Assembly (NCBI GenBank): GCA_024639905.1
Contig: JAHEGE010000002.1
Coordinates: 196,580 to 260,579 of the forward strand
Direction of reading: 5' to 3'
Length of the DNA: 64,000 nt
Source of the DNA: Gammaproteobacteria bacterium
GTDB taxonomy: Bacteria; Pseudomonadota; Gammaproteobacteria; Pseudomonadales; Pseudohongiellaceae
Shown: positions 1 to 10,837 of the stretch, piece after piece
Layout: each line of letters starts with the position of its first letter
Position numbering within the stretch: position 1 is the stretch's first letter
Program-made: the position numbers and the translations under genes
Notes under the pieces: model-generated
What the model was told of the DNA's origin: nothing
What the model saw: the letters and a program-made list of their open reading frames with translations, nothing else
Database searches by the model: none

Positions 1-1
1 T

Positions 2-556
2 TTCCGTACCACCAATAAGCACACGGCGATTGTTTTGATGGGATACCTTAATCCCGTCGAACGGATGGGGTATGCGCATTTTGTCGAGGGCGCGAGCAGC
101 GCGGGTGTGGATGGCGTTCTTATCGTCGATCTCCCGCCCAGCGAGGCATCCGCTATTAAGCCCTTAATGGACACTAAGGGAATAGACACGATCTTCCTCG
201 TCGCACCAACCACAACCGACGCGAGGGCGGCCCAGATCGCCGCTAACTGCACGGGCTACCTTTACTATGTATCACTGAAGGGCGTGACCGGCGCTGCGCT
301 CATCGATACCGAATCGGTTAGGCAGAGCATAGAGAAGCTGCGAAGGCTGAGCGACCTGCCTATCGTCATCGGCTTCGGCATTAAAGATGCCGCTAGCGCG
401 AAGGCCATGGGATCGATCGCGGACGGTGTTATCATCGGTAGTGCCTTGGTTGAGAAGATCGCCGAGTTGAACGGCGAGACACCACACACAGTAGAGCGAC
501 TTCGCGCTGTCAGCGAGGTCATTCGCCTAGCCCGCGGCGCGCTCGACGAGCGCTGA
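2..556 (+). CDS. trpA: tryptophan synthase alpha subunit (5'-truncated by window edge)
   Basis: Open frame continues to the window edge (FRTTNKHTAIVLMGYLNPVERMGY...); motifs MGYLNP, GVDGVLIVDLPP, GYLYYVSLKGVTGA, GFGIKDA match TrpA. Confidence 0.95.
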   Translation, partial: FRTTNKHTAIVLMGYLNPVERMGYAHFVEGASSAGVDGVLIVDLPPSEASAIKPLMDTKGIDTIFLVAPTTTDARAAQIAANCTGYLYYVSLKGVTGAALIDTESVRQSIEKLRRLSDLPIVIGFGIKDAASAKAMGSIADGVIIGSALVEKIAELNGETPHTVERLRAVSEVIRLARGALDER

Positions 557-621
557 TTCGCGTCAGTTTTTTTGGCTTGGCGGCTTGGCGGCTTGGCAGG
601 GAATAAATTAGGGACGAAGAC

Positions 622-1563
622 ATGAGTTGGATAGACAAAATACTCCCCTCGATTGCGAACGGAACGCGAGAGGCTAAGAAAAGCGGGGTGCCGGAAGGTG
701 TCTGGAAGAAATGCCCGCGCTGCGACGCGATGCTCTATGAAAAGTCGCTAAGCGATAATGCCGACGTGTGTCCGAAGTGTGATCATCATCTGCGTATTAC
801 TGCACGCAGGCGGCTCGATCTATTCCTCGATGCGGGCAGCCAACAGGAATTGTTTGCCGATCTAGCTCCCGTCGACCTGCTCAAGTTTAAAGACCTTAAG
901 CGTTACAAAGACCGGCTTAGTGCAGCGCAGAAGAGCACGGGCGAGAAAGACGCCCTAATCGCGGTGAGCGGCAACTTGAAAGGGCAGCCGCTTATCGCTG
1001 TGGCCTTCGAATTCAACTTCATCGGCGGTTCAATGGGGGCGGTCGTTGGCGAGAAGTTCGTGCAAGCGGTGAATACCTGCATAGAGAAACGCCTGCCGCT
1101 TGTTTGTTTTTCCACCAGTGGTGGCGCGCGCATGCAGGAGGCATTGATCTCCCTAATGCAGATGGCGAAGACGGCTGCGGCGCTTGAGAAACTCAAAGCG
1201 GAAGGCTTGCCCTATATTTCTATCCTCGTAGATCCCGTTTATGGCGGCGTATCAGCGAGTTTGGCGATGCTGGGCGATATTAATATCGCCGAGCCCAACG
1301 CGCTCGTCGGATTCACAGGTCCCGACGTTATCCGTCAGACCGTGCGCGTGAAGCTGCCCGAAGGCTTCCAGCGTAGCGAGTTTCTGCTCGAGCACGGTGC
1401 GATCGATATGATTGTTCCGCGCGGTCAGCTGCCAGAAAAAGTCGCCTCGTTACTCGATAAACTCATGCATTCCGAACGCCCCACGGCCGTCGTTTCCGAG
1501 ACTGTCGACGCAGGAGACACCGCTCAATCCGACCAGTCGGACCAGCCCGAGCAGGAGGCCTAA
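622..1563 (+). CDS. accD: acetyl-CoA carboxylase carboxyltransferase subunit beta
   Basis: N-terminal Cys4 zinc finger (CPRCDAMLY...CPKCDHH), SGGARMQE; classic neighbour of folC-dedD-cvpA-purF. Confidence 0.97.
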   Translation: MSWIDKILPSIANGTREAKKSGVPEGVWKKCPRCDAMLYEKSLSDNADVCPKCDHHLRITARRRLDLFLDAGSQQELFADLAPVDLLKFKDLKRYKDRLSAAQKSTGEKDALIAVSGNLKGQPLIAVAFEFNFIGGSMGAVVGEKFVQAVNTCIEKRLPLVCFSTSGGARMQEALISLMQMAKTAAALEKLKAEGLPYISILVDPVYGGVSASLAMLGDINIAEPNALVGFTGPDVIRQTVRVKLPEGFQRSEFLLEHGAIDMIVPRGQLPEKVASLLDKLMHSERPTAVVSETVDAGDTAQSDQSDQPEQEA

Positions 1564-1570
1564 AGTCAGC

Positions 1571-2947
1571 GTGAGCGACCCAGGCATCGCTGTAGACCAG
1601 CAAGCGCCGCCAACCAGCGCGGGCCTCGATCCTTGGCTCGACTATATCGCCAGGATCCATCCGCGCGAAATAGAGATGGGGCTCGGTCGTGTTGGGCGCG
1701 TGGCGAGCCGACTCGCTCTTGCAAAGCCCGCAACCACTGTGATTACGGTGGCTGGCACTAACGGCAAGGGCTCGACGGTTAAGACGCTCGAGGCGATGCT
1801 CGAAGCCGCAGGTTTCTCAACAGGCGCTTATACGTCGCCGCATATTCTGCGTTTTAACGAGCGCATCCGACTGCGGGCTGAGGATGCCTCAGACGCTCAG
1901 ATCGTCGCGTCTTTCGCCCGTATCGAGGCTGCGCGTGGCGCAGATTCCCTCAGCTACTTCGAATTCACCACGCTTGCTGCACTGCTCTTGTTCGCGGACT
2001 CGGGGCTCGACTTCGCGTTGCTGGAAGTCGGTCTGGGTGGGCGGCTAGACGCCGTCAACCTCATTGACCCCGATTTGTGTGTGATAACCAATATTAGCCT
2101 CGACCACGAGGACTGGCTGGGGAAGGGGCGTGAGAATATCGGCGCGGAGAAGGCGGGTATCTTGCGACGCGGAGTGCCTTTCCTGCTCGGCGATCGAGAC
2201 CCACCTGCGAGCGTGCTAAACGCCGCGCAGGCGCTGGGCATTGAGCCGCTGCGAATAGGCCAAGATTTTGCTGCATTCGAGGCCGCCGAGCAGTGGTCTG
2301 CGAGACTTGTGTCGGCATCGGGGGGCATGAACCTGACGCCTTTGCGGCGTCCCCACCTGATGCTCGATAACGTCGTGGTCGCCCTGCAGGCGCTGGCGAG
2401 TCTTGGCGTGCTTCCCCCTGCGAGCGTGATTAATGAAGTCCTGAGCACGTTGTCGCTTGCAGGACGCTTCGAACGGCGGATTGTCGCGGATTCGGGCTGC
2501 GGCGTGGTATTAGACGTCGCACATAATCCTGGCGCCGCGGAGGCGCTTGCTCAGCGGCTGCGCAGTGAGGAAGGCAATGCAAGGCTGCATATGGTGTTTG
2601 CCGTGATGGCAGATAAGGCGGTCGAAGATATAGTGCGAAGCTTAGAATCCCTCGTCGATATCTGGTATATTGCGCACTTTGATGGCGAGCGCGCGCAATC
2701 GGCTCAAGGGCTCGAGGCGCGAATTCTTGATGCCGCGCCGGCAGCGATCGTTAGGCGCTTCGAGAGCGTCGAGAGGGCGTTCTGCGCGGCCTGTGAAGAC
2801 GCCGCAGCGAGCATCGATTATGCGAGGTGTGTGAGTAGCTCAGACGAGTCGGCAGCAGCACCGCTTGTTGTCGTCACCGGCTCCTTCCACACGCTTGCTG
2901 AAATAACGGCTTTACCGAGCCTGCTTCGCCCCCCACCGGGGCATTAA
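1571..2947 (+). CDS. folC: bifunctional folylpolyglutamate/dihydrofolate synthase
   Basis: TVAGTNGKGST Mur-ligase P-loop, SPHILRFNERIR, VLDVAHNPGA. The supplied ORF start at 1412 overlaps accD; GTG at 1571 is more likely. Confidence 0.93.
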   Translation: MSDPGIAVDQQAPPTSAGLDPWLDYIARIHPREIEMGLGRVGRVASRLALAKPATTVITVAGTNGKGSTVKTLEAMLEAAGFSTGAYTSPHILRFNERIRLRAEDASDAQIVASFARIEAARGADSLSYFEFTTLAALLLFADSGLDFALLEVGLGGRLDAVNLIDPDLCVITNISLDHEDWLGKGRENIGAEKAGILRRGVPFLLGDRDPPASVLNAAQALGIEPLRIGQDFAAFEAAEQWSARLVSASGGMNLTPLRRPHLMLDNVVVALQALASLGVLPPASVINEVLSTLSLAGRFERRIVADSGCGVVLDVAHNPGAAEALAQRLRSEEGNARLHMVFAVMADKAVEDIVRSLESLVDIWYIAHFDGERAQSAQGLEARILDAAPAAIVRRFESVERAFCAACEDAAASIDYARCVSSSDESAAAPLVVVTGSFHTLAEITALPSLLRPPPGH

Positions 2948-2988
2948 AAGCGTCGCCGACTAAGGCGAGCACACAGCGAGACGTCGCG

Positions 2989-3636
2989 TTGACATCACGA
3001 CTTGATACAGACGAAGTGAGCTCCGGCAAGAAGCGCCGAATTGTCGGCACTATTGTCCTGCTTGCCCTCGCGCTTATCATTCTGCCCCAGCTCTTTGACG
3101 GCGGTGGCGACTACCTGCCTCAGGTCGAAAGCCGTATTCCAGAACGCCCCATAATCACACTGATTCCCGAGCCGCAGCAGACGCGTCCGGTAATGACAGC
3201 TGACCTGCCGATAGACAACGAACAGGCAGGCAACGAACAGGCAGGCAACGAACAAACAGGCAATGAACCGACAGCTGAGGAGCCTGAAGCAGTAGCGCGG
3301 CTAATTGACCTCACGCCGCAGAGACAAGACGAAGAAACGGTGGCGCCGGAAGAGTCGAGGCCTACGCTCAATGCAGCTGGGCTGCCAGAGGGATGGGTCG
3401 TACAGGTAGGCACCTTCGGCGACTTAGCCAATGCCAGCAAACTGCGCGAGGAATTACAGGCGAGTGGCTACAAAGCCTACGAGCGCCGCGTGCAGCGAGA
3501 GGGGCGTGATCTGTCGAGCGTCCTAGTGGGACCGGTATTGAGTCGTAGCGAAGCGGACGCGCTGAAGGCGAGGCTGCTCGACGCCTTCGCGCTTAACGGC
3601 CTCGTGAAGCAATATGAAATCGAGGGACTCGATTAG
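2989..3636 (+). CDS. dedD: SPOR-domain protein, DedD-like
   Basis: One N-terminal TM segment, C-terminal SPOR domain (WVVQVGTFGDLANASKLREELQASGYKAY), position between folC and cvpA. Confidence 0.82.
   Translation: MTSRLDTDEVSSGKKRRIVGTIVLLALALIILPQLFDGGGDYLPQVESRIPERPIITLIPEPQQTRPVMTADLPIDNEQAGNEQAGNEQTGNEPTAEEPEAVARLIDLTPQRQDEETVAPEESRPTLNAAGLPEGWVVQVGTFGDLANASKLREELQASGYKAYERRVQREGRDLSSVLVGPVLSRSEADALKARLLDAFALNGLVKQYEIEGLD
3217..3276 (+). repeat. 15-bp in-frame tandem repeat, about 4 decaying units, within dedD
   Basis: aacgaacaggcaggc x2, then aacgaacaaacaggc, aatgaaccgacagct; encodes (N/G)NEQAG-type repeats. Confidence 0.9.
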
Positions 3637-4166
3637 TGCCAGCCAGTTTGCCAGAGGGCGTCAGTCATCTCGACGTTGCCATTATCGCGCTCGTGTTTCT
3701 CTCGGGCTGTGTCGGACTCTGGCGCGGTCTCATCAAGGAGGTGTTGTCATTGGCCTCATTAGTCATAGCGATCGTTGTTGTAAGACTTTATAGCCAAGTA
3801 GGCGCAGCACAACTCGCAGGCTTCATCGACAATGAGATGGTGAGGTTTGCCGTCGTGTCGGCGTTACTCTTCATCACCGTGATGGTGCTCGGGACATGGT
3901 TGATCGCCTTGCTGCAAAAAATCGTGACCTTCACGGGCTTGCGGGTAATAGATCGGCTAGCAGGCGCAGGGTTTGGTGTGGCGCGGGGCGCTCTCATAGT
4001 CCTAGTTATTGTGCATTTCGTCGGCCCATTCGCCGCGAATAACAGTTTTTGGAATACCTCTCTGGGCGTGCGTAAAGCGCAAGAGGCGCTGACTTGGGGG
4101 GCGGCTTATCTGCAACCGGTAACGCCAACGCAGATCACGGCACCCGCTGCGAGACGCATCATTTAG
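3636..4166 (+). CDS. cvpA: CvpA family membrane protein
   Basis: About four hydrophobic TM segments, GLWRGLIKEVLSLASL motif, located upstream of purF. Confidence 0.9.
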   Translation: MPASLPEGVSHLDVAIIALVFLSGCVGLWRGLIKEVLSLASLVIAIVVVRLYSQVGAAQLAGFIDNEMVRFAVVSALLFITVMVLGTWLIALLQKIVTFTGLRVIDRLAGAGFGVARGALIVLVIVHFVGPFAANNSFWNTSLGVRKAQEALTWGAAYLQPVTPTQITAPAARRII

Positions 4167-4231
4167 CACGCTGGGCGACGCAGAAGCGTCTAGCATGAAA
4201 TACAATGCCGAAAGGCTTCTTGGGAGTAGTT

Positions 4232-5797
4232 ATGTGCGGATTAGTAGGTGTGGTGTCTGATCATGATATCGGCGTGTGTCTTTATGACACCCTGACCGTC
4301 CTGCAGCACCGAGGCCAAGATGCCGCGGGCATCATGACTAGCGACAACGGCAAATTAAACCTGCGCAAGGATAACGGCCTCGTCAAAGACGTATTCCGTA
4401 CACGTCATATGCGCAGGCTCACAGGCCAAATGGGTATCGGCCATGTGCGCTACCCAACCGCGGGCTCTTCCAGTCCCGCGCTCGCCCAACCGTTCTATGT
4501 AAATAGCCCTTACGGCCTCGCGCTCGCCCACAATGGCAATCTCACAAATACTAAAGAACTCAGCCGCGACCTCTTTAAGGAAGATCTCAGGCATATCAAT
4601 ACAGACTCAGACTCTGAGGTATTGTTGAACATCTTTGCGCATGAATTACAGCGTCGCAATAAGATGAAGCCGCAACCCGAGGACATCTTCGCGGCAGTGG
4701 CCGGAGTGCATAATCGTTGTCGCGGTGGGTTCGCTGCGCTGGTGATGATTACCGGCTACGGTATCGTTGGTTTTCGTGACCGCAATGGCATCCGCCCGTT
4801 GGTATACGGTTCACGGAAAAAACCGGACGGCAAGGGTCGTGAGTATATGATTGCCTCGGAAAGTGTCGCGTTAGACTCCCAAGGTTTTACCATTGAGCGT
4901 GATGTCGCGCCCGGGGAAGCCGTCTTCGTCGATGCCAAAGGACAGCTCCATACTCAGGTCTGCACAGATGCGGGCGAGCATACCCCCTGCATTTTCGAGC
5001 ATGTATATTTCGCCCGTCCGGATTCATTAATGGACGGTATTTCAGTGTACAAGGCGAGGCTTCGTATGGGCGAGAAGCTCGCAGAGAAGCTGATTAGCGA
5101 GCGTCCAGAGCATGATATCGATGTTGTGATTCCGATACCCGACACCAGTCGTACATCAGCCTTAGAGCTCGCGAATAAATTGGGCGTGAAATACCGAGAA
5201 GGCTTCGTTAAGAATCGCTACATCGGGCGGACGTTTATTATGCCAGGCCAGAGCCAGCGTAAGAAAAGCGTTAGACAAAAGCTGAACGCGATCGACTTGG
5301 AGTTTAGGGGCAAGAACGTCCTGCTCGTCGACGACTCGATAGTCCGCGGCACGACCTGTAAGCAGATTATCCAGATGGCGCGCGACGCGGGCGCTAACAA
5401 GGTGTATTTCGCCTCTGCGGCGCCGGCTATTCGTTATCCAAATGTATATGGGATCGATATGCCTGCCGCAGCCGAACTCATCGCCTCCGGTAAGACCGAG
5501 CTCGAGGTACAAGAAGCGATAGGTGCAGATTGGCTTATTTACCAGAACCTCGAAGACCTCATCTCTGCCGCAACTGAAGGCAATCCAAGTATTGGACGAT
5601 TCGAGTGCTCGGTTTTCAATGGCGAGTATGTGACTGGTGATGTCGACGAAGTATATTTACGCCGTCTTGAAAACAAGCGAAACGATCAGGCTAAGGACTC
5701 TAAAGCTGAGAGGAAGGCCGCTAAAGCGAGTGCGGAATCGATTCGTGATAACGAACCCTCCGAAGAGCAAAGCGTTGGCATGACGAACGACACCTAA
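4232..5797 (+). CDS. purF: amidophosphoribosyltransferase
   Basis: MCGLVGVV (catalytic Cys after cleavage of Met), PRPP motif [13 protein letters not shown]. Internal ATG at 4232 preferred over 4205. Confidence 0.96.
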   Translation: MCGLVGVVSDHDIGVCLYDTLTVLQHRGQDAAGIMTSDNGKLNLRKDNGLVKDVFRTRHMRRLTGQMGIGHVRYPTAGSSSPALAQPFYVNSPYGLALAHNGNLTNTKELSRDLFKEDLRHINTDSDSEVLLNIFAHELQRRNKMKPQPEDIFAAVAGVHNRCRGGFAALVMITGYGIVGFRDRNGIRPLVYGSRKKPDGKGREYMIASESVALDSQGFTIERDVAPGEAVFVDAKGQLHTQVCTDAGEHTPCIFEHVYFARPDSLMDGISVYKARLRMGEKLAEKLISERPEHDIDVVIPIPDTSRTSALELANKLGVKYREGFVKNRYIGRTFIMPGQSQRKKSVRQKLNAIDLEFRGKNVLLVDDSIVRGTTCKQIIQMARDAGANKVYFASAAPAIRYPNVYGIDMPAAAELIASGKTELEVQEAIGADWLIYQNLEDLISAATEGNPSIGRFECSVFNGEYVTGDVDEVYLRRLENKRNDQAKDSKAERKAAKASAESIRDNEPSEEQSVGMTNDT

Positions 5798-6147
5798 GCG
5801 CCAGCGAGTTTAACCTTCTCAAAGCGCTTCTCCAGCGCCGCTAGCAGGGCGGTCCGATGATCGCCCTGGATCTCGATAATCCCGTCTTTAATCGTGCCAC
5901 CGGTGCCGCACAGGGCTTTCAGCTCTTTAGCGAGGCGGGTAAGTTCCGCGCCCTCGAGCGGTAGACCGCTTATCAAGCAAACACCTTTGCCCTTACGCCC
6001 TTTGGTTTCACGGCTAATGCGCACCACCCCATCACTAGGCAGGCGTGGTTTCTGTTCTTGGCATTGGCATTTGCGCAGGGTTTTGCCGCAGCGCGGGCAG
6101 CTCTGGTTAGCATTTGCGGTCGAGTAGACTAAGCGTGATTCTGGCAT
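5794..6147 (-). CDS. SUI1/YciH-family translation initiation factor-like protein
   Basis: [14 protein letters not shown]-terminus; SUI1-type core [38 protein letters not shown]. Confidence 0.9.
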   Translation of the reverse strand: MPESRLVYSTANANQSCPRCGKTLRKCQCQEQKPRLPSDGVVRISRETKGRKGKGVCLISGLPLEGAELTRLAKELKALCGTGGTIKDGIIEIQGDHRTALLAALEKRFEKVKLAGA

Positions 6148-6150
6148 AGG

Positions 6151-7911
6151 CTAGTGGCGATAAAGCGGCGGTAATTGATAGGCCGCTTCGCGCCTTGCGC
6201 GAGTCGTGTCCGCTCGCTGTTTGCTGCGTAATGCCTTTATCGTAGCCAATAGACCTTGCGCATCGAATACGCCGTCACTTTTGGGGTCGAACAGGGCGCT
6301 CTGCAGTGCAGCCGCCCAGCGGCTGAGCTCTCCTGCTCGGTGATTGCGCAAGATGTCGTCCATGCTGCGGGTGCTGCCAGCTCCTAAGAAGTGATTCGAC
6401 CACAGGATCAGCGCATCGCGGATAAGGAGTTTGTCTGCCTTTTTGCAAGCCTGCGCGAGCTGGGCATAGGCGGCCGGTTCATAGTTTACCGCCTGCCGCT
6501 GATCTCGCCATTCGCCAGCTCGTTTGAACGCAACGCCACCGAGGCGGCTGTAGGCGAGACGTGCGAAAGCTAGCGCTACTAACGCGGCGAAGGCCCATTG
6601 TCCAAGACGGACGAGCTCGCTGTCTATTTCGATGAATTCTGCTTCGGCTTGCGCATCGATCATTGCCTGATCGACTACAGGTTCTGGGCTTAGCAGCTGC
6701 CTAATATCTTCTGTACTGGCTACCGCTTGCTCCGAGGGGAGTATGCCGTCGACGGTGGCCACTTCTATTTGCATCGCGGGTAGAACGGCCAGCTGCGCCG
6801 TGTCGCTGTTGACATCCCACCAAGGAATCTCGAGAGCAGGGATGCTGATCTCACCTGCCCGTAACGCGACATAGGTCGATTGTTCGATGCGTGTGCCTAC
6901 GATACTGCCATCAACGAAAGTGCGCGAAATATCCGCGGGGTCGGGGTAGAGGTTTAGGCCATCGATTAATGTCGGTGAAAATGGGGGAAGGAGGGCGCCG
7001 TCGAGGCCTTCCGCACGCAGCGTCAGCGTACGCACGACGCTCTCGCCGACTTTCAATGCTTCGATGTCGCCGTTCCAAGACTCTTCCAGGCTAAGTCCGG
7101 TGACAGGCAGCCACCCCTCGCCAACAGGTGCGCTCGCGGGGCGTTCCTTGATGTCTATCGTGACCCCTTCAATAAACGCCGTGACGCGTCGCGTGTTCAT
7201 GTTACGGAAGACGAAATTACTCGATCCGTCGGTGACCTCCCCACGAAATAAGATGTCGGGGATTTCTAGCGGGCCGCTGCGCTGGGGGAAGATGACATAG
7301 CGCTTCTCATAGACTCCGTAGCGTTCGCCGTCGATGAGGCGCTCGTATTGGTTCGGAGAGCCGATGAGCTGAGTCACCGTGTCTTCCATTTCTAGCTCGG
7401 TAAAGACGGGGTTGCGAATGCCGTTAATGGTGTAGAACAGGCGTACTGTGAACAGCAGCTGCTCTTGTACATAGACGCTGTCTTTGTTGGTCTCGATCTC
7501 GAGATACAGTTCGTCATTGCCTTGATTCGAGCGTGGCCCGGCGTTCACTACCGTGATTGCGATCGCGTCCGTTGTTTGCTCCATAATGGTCAATGGCGGG
7601 ATCACGAGATCGCCTTCTTCCTCAGGGAAGAGGGTGATGACGTAGTCGGTCCAGGACTCAGTGACGCCATTGATCGAGCGAATCTGGCTCGAGGTTCGCG
7701 TGCCGAGTACGTCGAAGTCTTGCGTGAGAGGTGTGAGGTCTAGCTGCATGCCTTGGCGTTGGTCGAAGACGCGTATAGTTAGCGTGAGTGTCTCGCCACG
7801 CGCAAGCTCGGTGCGGTCGACACTCAGCTCGATCTGCTGCGCCTGCGCCGAACCTAGGCTCAGAAGCAGTAGGAGCACTAAGCTCGTTGCCTTGAGGAGA
7901 GTCCTTACCAT
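6151..7911 (-). CDS. batD: BatD-family protein
   Basis: Signal peptide, repeated beta-rich domains, C-terminal TM; last gene of a Bat operon. Confidence 0.85.
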   Translation of the reverse strand: MVRTLLKATSLVLLLLLSLGSAQAQQIELSVDRTELARGETLTLTIRVFDQRQGMQLDLTPLTQDFDVLGTRTSSQIRSINGVTESWTDYVITLFPEEEGDLVIPPLTIMEQTTDAIAITVVNAGPRSNQGNDELYLEIETNKDSVYVQEQLLFTVRLFYTINGIRNPVFTELEMEDTVTQLIGSPNQYERLIDGERYGVYEKRYVIFPQRSGPLEIPDILFRGEVTDGSSNFVFRNMNTRRVTAFIEGVTIDIKERPASAPVGEGWLPVTGLSLEESWNGDIEALKVGESVVRTLTLRAEGLDGALLPPFSPTLIDGLNLYPDPADISRTFVDGSIVGTRIEQSTYVALRAGEISIPALEIPWWDVNSDTAQLAVLPAMQIEVATVDGILPSEQAVASTEDIRQLLSPEPVVDQAMIDAQAEAEFIEIDSELVRLGQWAFAALVALAFARLAYSRLGGVAFKRAGEWRDQRQAVNYEPAAYAQLAQACKKADKLLIRDALILWSNHFLGAGSTRSMDDILRNHRAGELSRWAAALQSALFDPKSDGVFDAQGLLATIKALRSKQRADTTRARREAAYQLPPLYRH

Positions 7912-9779
7912 ATTTGGCCACCCGTCTGGTTCGCCGTGCCGTTAAGTTGTCGCTGACGGTATTGATAGCGGAATTTCCGTCGTAGAAGCTCGCCTGGGTC
8001 ATCGTCGATCCGTCGCAGCCACTGCTCGAGAGCCTGCTGCTCTTCGAAGTCTTCGTTCTCGGTTTCGTTCGCCGTGTTCTGTTCGCTGTTGGACTCGGAA
8101 CTGTCTTGTTCCTCAGGCGCTTGCTGCTGCTGTTGTTCCTGCTCTTGCTGCTCCTGATTGCCTTCTTGGCTCTCTTGGTCTTGCTGTTCGCTACTTTCTT
8201 CTTGTTGATCTGATTCGCTCTCGGAGTTCTGCTGCGAGTCGCTGTCTTCGCTATCGCCTTCTTCCTGTTCGCCTTGCTCCGCTTCTTGTTGTTGCAACAG
8301 TTGCTCGACGATTTCTTTATTCTTTATCGCGTCTTCGTGACTGGCATCTAGGCCGATGGCGATCTCGTAGGCGGTAATGGCTTCTGCGTAGTTGCCGCTC
8401 TGTGCGAGCGCGTTGCCGCGATTGTAATGCCCGTCGGCGCTGGGGTTCGCCGCAAACGCTGCGACCGCGGCTTCGTAGTTCTCGCCGCGATACGCAGCGG
8501 CGCCGCGCCAATCGCCATCTTCGAACAGCGTAGAAGCGATGCCAGGCTCTCCCGCGTTTAAGGCGTCAGCGCCACGTTGATTGGGGGTCTTCCACAAGCC
8601 TTTCCACGCTTCGCTGAGGCTAAACCTCGGCGCTTCTTCGGCGCCAAGAGTCATCGGATTGCCTTCTTCATTAATCTGAATGTCGACGGTCGGGCCGAAG
8701 TCTGCGGCATAGAGTCGCTGGCTGGGTGCGCCGAGAGAGAAAGCGAAGGTCAGGGGTATAACGAACAACCAGCCGCGGCGGAAGCTGAAGGCTGCAAGCG
8801 GCAGGACGAGTAGCAAAAGCCAAGGACCCGCTTCGTACCACACGTCGAACTCTTCTTCGACGTCGGACAGAGCTTCATTGTCGAGCGGATTAATCTCGCT
8901 CAGTAGATACGCGAGATCGGAGTCGGCGAGTTGGATGTCATGGTAGCGACCGCCGACGCGATTGGCGAGGGAGGTGAGTAGGTTGCGGTTGAGTTTAGGG
9001 ACGATGATCGTGCCACGCTCGTCTGTCAGCAGGTTGCCATCGTTGGTGCGTATCGGTGCGCCTTCTTCGGTGCCGATACCCATCACTAGTAGCTCGTTGC
9101 CCGTGCCTTCTAGAAGGTCTGCAATAAGTTGTTCTTCGTCGAAACCGGCTATGCCATCTGTCATCAGCAGGATTTTTCCACTCGCCCCGTCGGTGTTCTT
9201 CAATAGCTCTATCGCGAGGCTGAGGGCGGCGATGGGGTCGCTGCCAAAGAGCGGCATAATGTTTGGGTTTAGCGACGGTACGAGGGCCTCGATAGTCACC
9301 ACGTCGTCGGTAAGCGGCGTAACGGTATGAGCGTCGCCCGCATAAACGACGAGTGCAGTTTGGCCTTCGTCGCGCAGTGCAAGCACATCGCGCAATTTGC
9401 GTTTGGCCAAGTCTACGCGGCTCGGGTTGTGGTCTGGTGCAAACATGGAGAGCGACAGGTCTAGTACGATGACTAACGCATCTTCGCGCTTTTGTACGGG
9501 CTGCGGCAGTTTCTCCCACACTGGCCCCGCGAGCGCGAGGCTGCTGAGGGTCCAGACTACGAGGAGTAAGACAAGCGGCGTGCGCTGTGAAGCGTTCTTA
9601 CTGCGATCGAGGAGGAAGGGGAGCAACTCATGGTCTATCGCGCGGTCCCATGCAGTGACGCTGCTATTGAGACGCCATAGCGCGGCGATGAGGAGGATTG
9701 CAGGCACGAGAGCGAGCAGCCACAGTGGTCGAAGGAATTGGAAATTCTCGATGAGGCTTGTTGGGATTAATACATCCAT
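7905..9779 (-). CDS. VWA + TPR protein (fused BatB/BatC-type)
   Basis: VWA MIDAS DLSLS, N-terminal TM helices, TPR segment (GHYNRGNALAQSGNYAEAITAYEIAIGLD), Gln/Glu/Ser-rich tail. Confidence 0.88.
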   Translation of the reverse strand: MDVLIPTSLIENFQFLRPLWLLALVPAILLIAALWRLNSSVTAWDRAIDHELLPFLLDRSKNASQRTPLVLLLVVWTLSSLALAGPVWEKLPQPVQKREDALVIVLDLSLSMFAPDHNPSRVDLAKRKLRDVLALRDEGQTALVVYAGDAHTVTPLTDDVVTIEALVPSLNPNIMPLFGSDPIAALSLAIELLKNTDGASGKILLMTDGIAGFDEEQLIADLLEGTGNELLVMGIGTEEGAPIRTNDGNLLTDERGTIIVPKLNRNLLTSLANRVGGRYHDIQLADSDLAYLLSEINPLDNEALSDVEEEFDVWYEAGPWLLLLVLPLAAFSFRRGWLFVIPLTFAFSLGAPSQRLYAADFGPTVDIQINEEGNPMTLGAEEAPRFSLSEAWKGLWKTPNQRGADALNAGEPGIASTLFEDGDWRGAAAYRGENYEAAVAAFAANPSADGHYNRGNALAQSGNYAEAITAYEIAIGLDASHEDAIKNKEIVEQLLQQQEAEQGEQEEGDSEDSDSQQNSESESDQQEESSEQQDQESQEGNQEQQEQEQQQQQAPEEQDSSESNSEQNTANETENEDFEEQQALEQWLRRIDDDPGELLRRKFRYQYRQRQLNGTANQTGGQIW

Positions 9780-10837
9780 TATCGTGCCTCCTCGCCAGTG
9801 ATAGCGCCATCTAACTCATCGGCTTGTTCGCGGGGCGTTATACCGAACAAAAGTCGCCAAGGGATGAGGAGCAAGGCCAAGAGAAAACTCAATACCAGGG
9901 CTGAGCCGAGAGGATAGTAGAATAATACTTTCGTTGGGCGGTAGGTTTGTTCGTCCTGTTCTATGGCCTCGAGCCGGTCTAGCTCCTCATAAATTTCGAC
10001 CAGGTCGTTAACATCGCGAGCGCGGAAATAGCGTCCACCGGTCGCCTCTGCGATCTGCGTTAATACCGCTTCATCGAGTTCCGCGGAAGGGTTGATGGCA
10101 CGCGCGCCGAAGAAGGAGCGCTGGATGACTTGATCGGCACCGATGCCTATCGTATAGATTTTGATGCCCTCGGTTGCCGCTAGCCTTCCAGCCTGTTCTG
10201 GGTCTATTTCTCCAGAATTATTGACGCCGTCAGTAAGTAGAATGAGAACGCGACTATTCTCGGGGCGGGTGCGCAAATGCTTGACGCCGAGTCCAATAGA
10301 TTCGCCGATGGCAGTGGCGGACTCTTCGATGATGCCGATATCGGCTTCCTCGAGTAGTGTGCCGACTGTTGCTCTGTCGAATGTGAGCGGCGCCTGAATA
10401 TAGGCGTGCGCGGCGAATAAAATGAGGCCGAGGCGATCTCCTTCACGGCGCTCGACAAAGTCACTAATGACTTCTTTTACCACTGCGATGCGAGATACCT
10501 GGCGATTGCCGATGACCATATCCTGAGCCTCCATCGACCCGGAAATATCGACCGACAGCATTAAGTCGCGTCCAGTCGAGGGCAATTGCACGGGGTCTCC
10601 GAGCCATTGTGGTCGCGATCCCGCTAACACCAGCAGCACCCATATCAGCGAGCACAAGATGAGCGACAGCAGTCGGCCGTTGGCGATGTTGTCACTGTCG
10701 GATTGCAGGCGCGAGAGCATGCTGAAGAAGGGTACAAACAGCGCAGCATCTTGGCGTGGCGCGCGCGCGGCGAGGCGGTAAACGAGATAGGGCAAGGGGA
10801 GTAATGCCAGTACCCATGGCCAAGTGAGTTCTAACAT
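9779..10837 (-). CDS. batA: BatA-type VWA domain membrane protein
   Basis: MIDAS DISGS, TDGVNN, flanking TM helices. Confidence 0.88.
   Translation of the reverse strand: MLELTWPWVLALLPLPYLVYRLAARAPRQDAALFVPFFSMLSRLQSDSDNIANGRLLSLILCSLIWVLLVLAGSRPQWLGDPVQLPSTGRDLMLSVDISGSMEAQDMVIGNRQVSRIAVVKEVISDFVERREGDRLGLILFAAHAYIQAPLTFDRATVGTLLEEADIGIIEESATAIGESIGLGVKHLRTRPENSRVLILLTDGVNNSGEIDPEQAGRLAATEGIKIYTIGIGADQVIQRSFFGARAINPSAELDEAVLTQIAEATGGRYFRARDVNDLVEIYEELDRLEAIEQDEQTYRPTKVLFYYPLGSALVLSFLLALLLIPWRLLFGITPREQADELDGAITGEEAR

Noticed and set aside
4177-4190. Short hairpin GACGC-agaa-GCGTC upstream of purF
   Set aside because: Only 5-bp stem, no U-tract, no known operator match; insufficient support.
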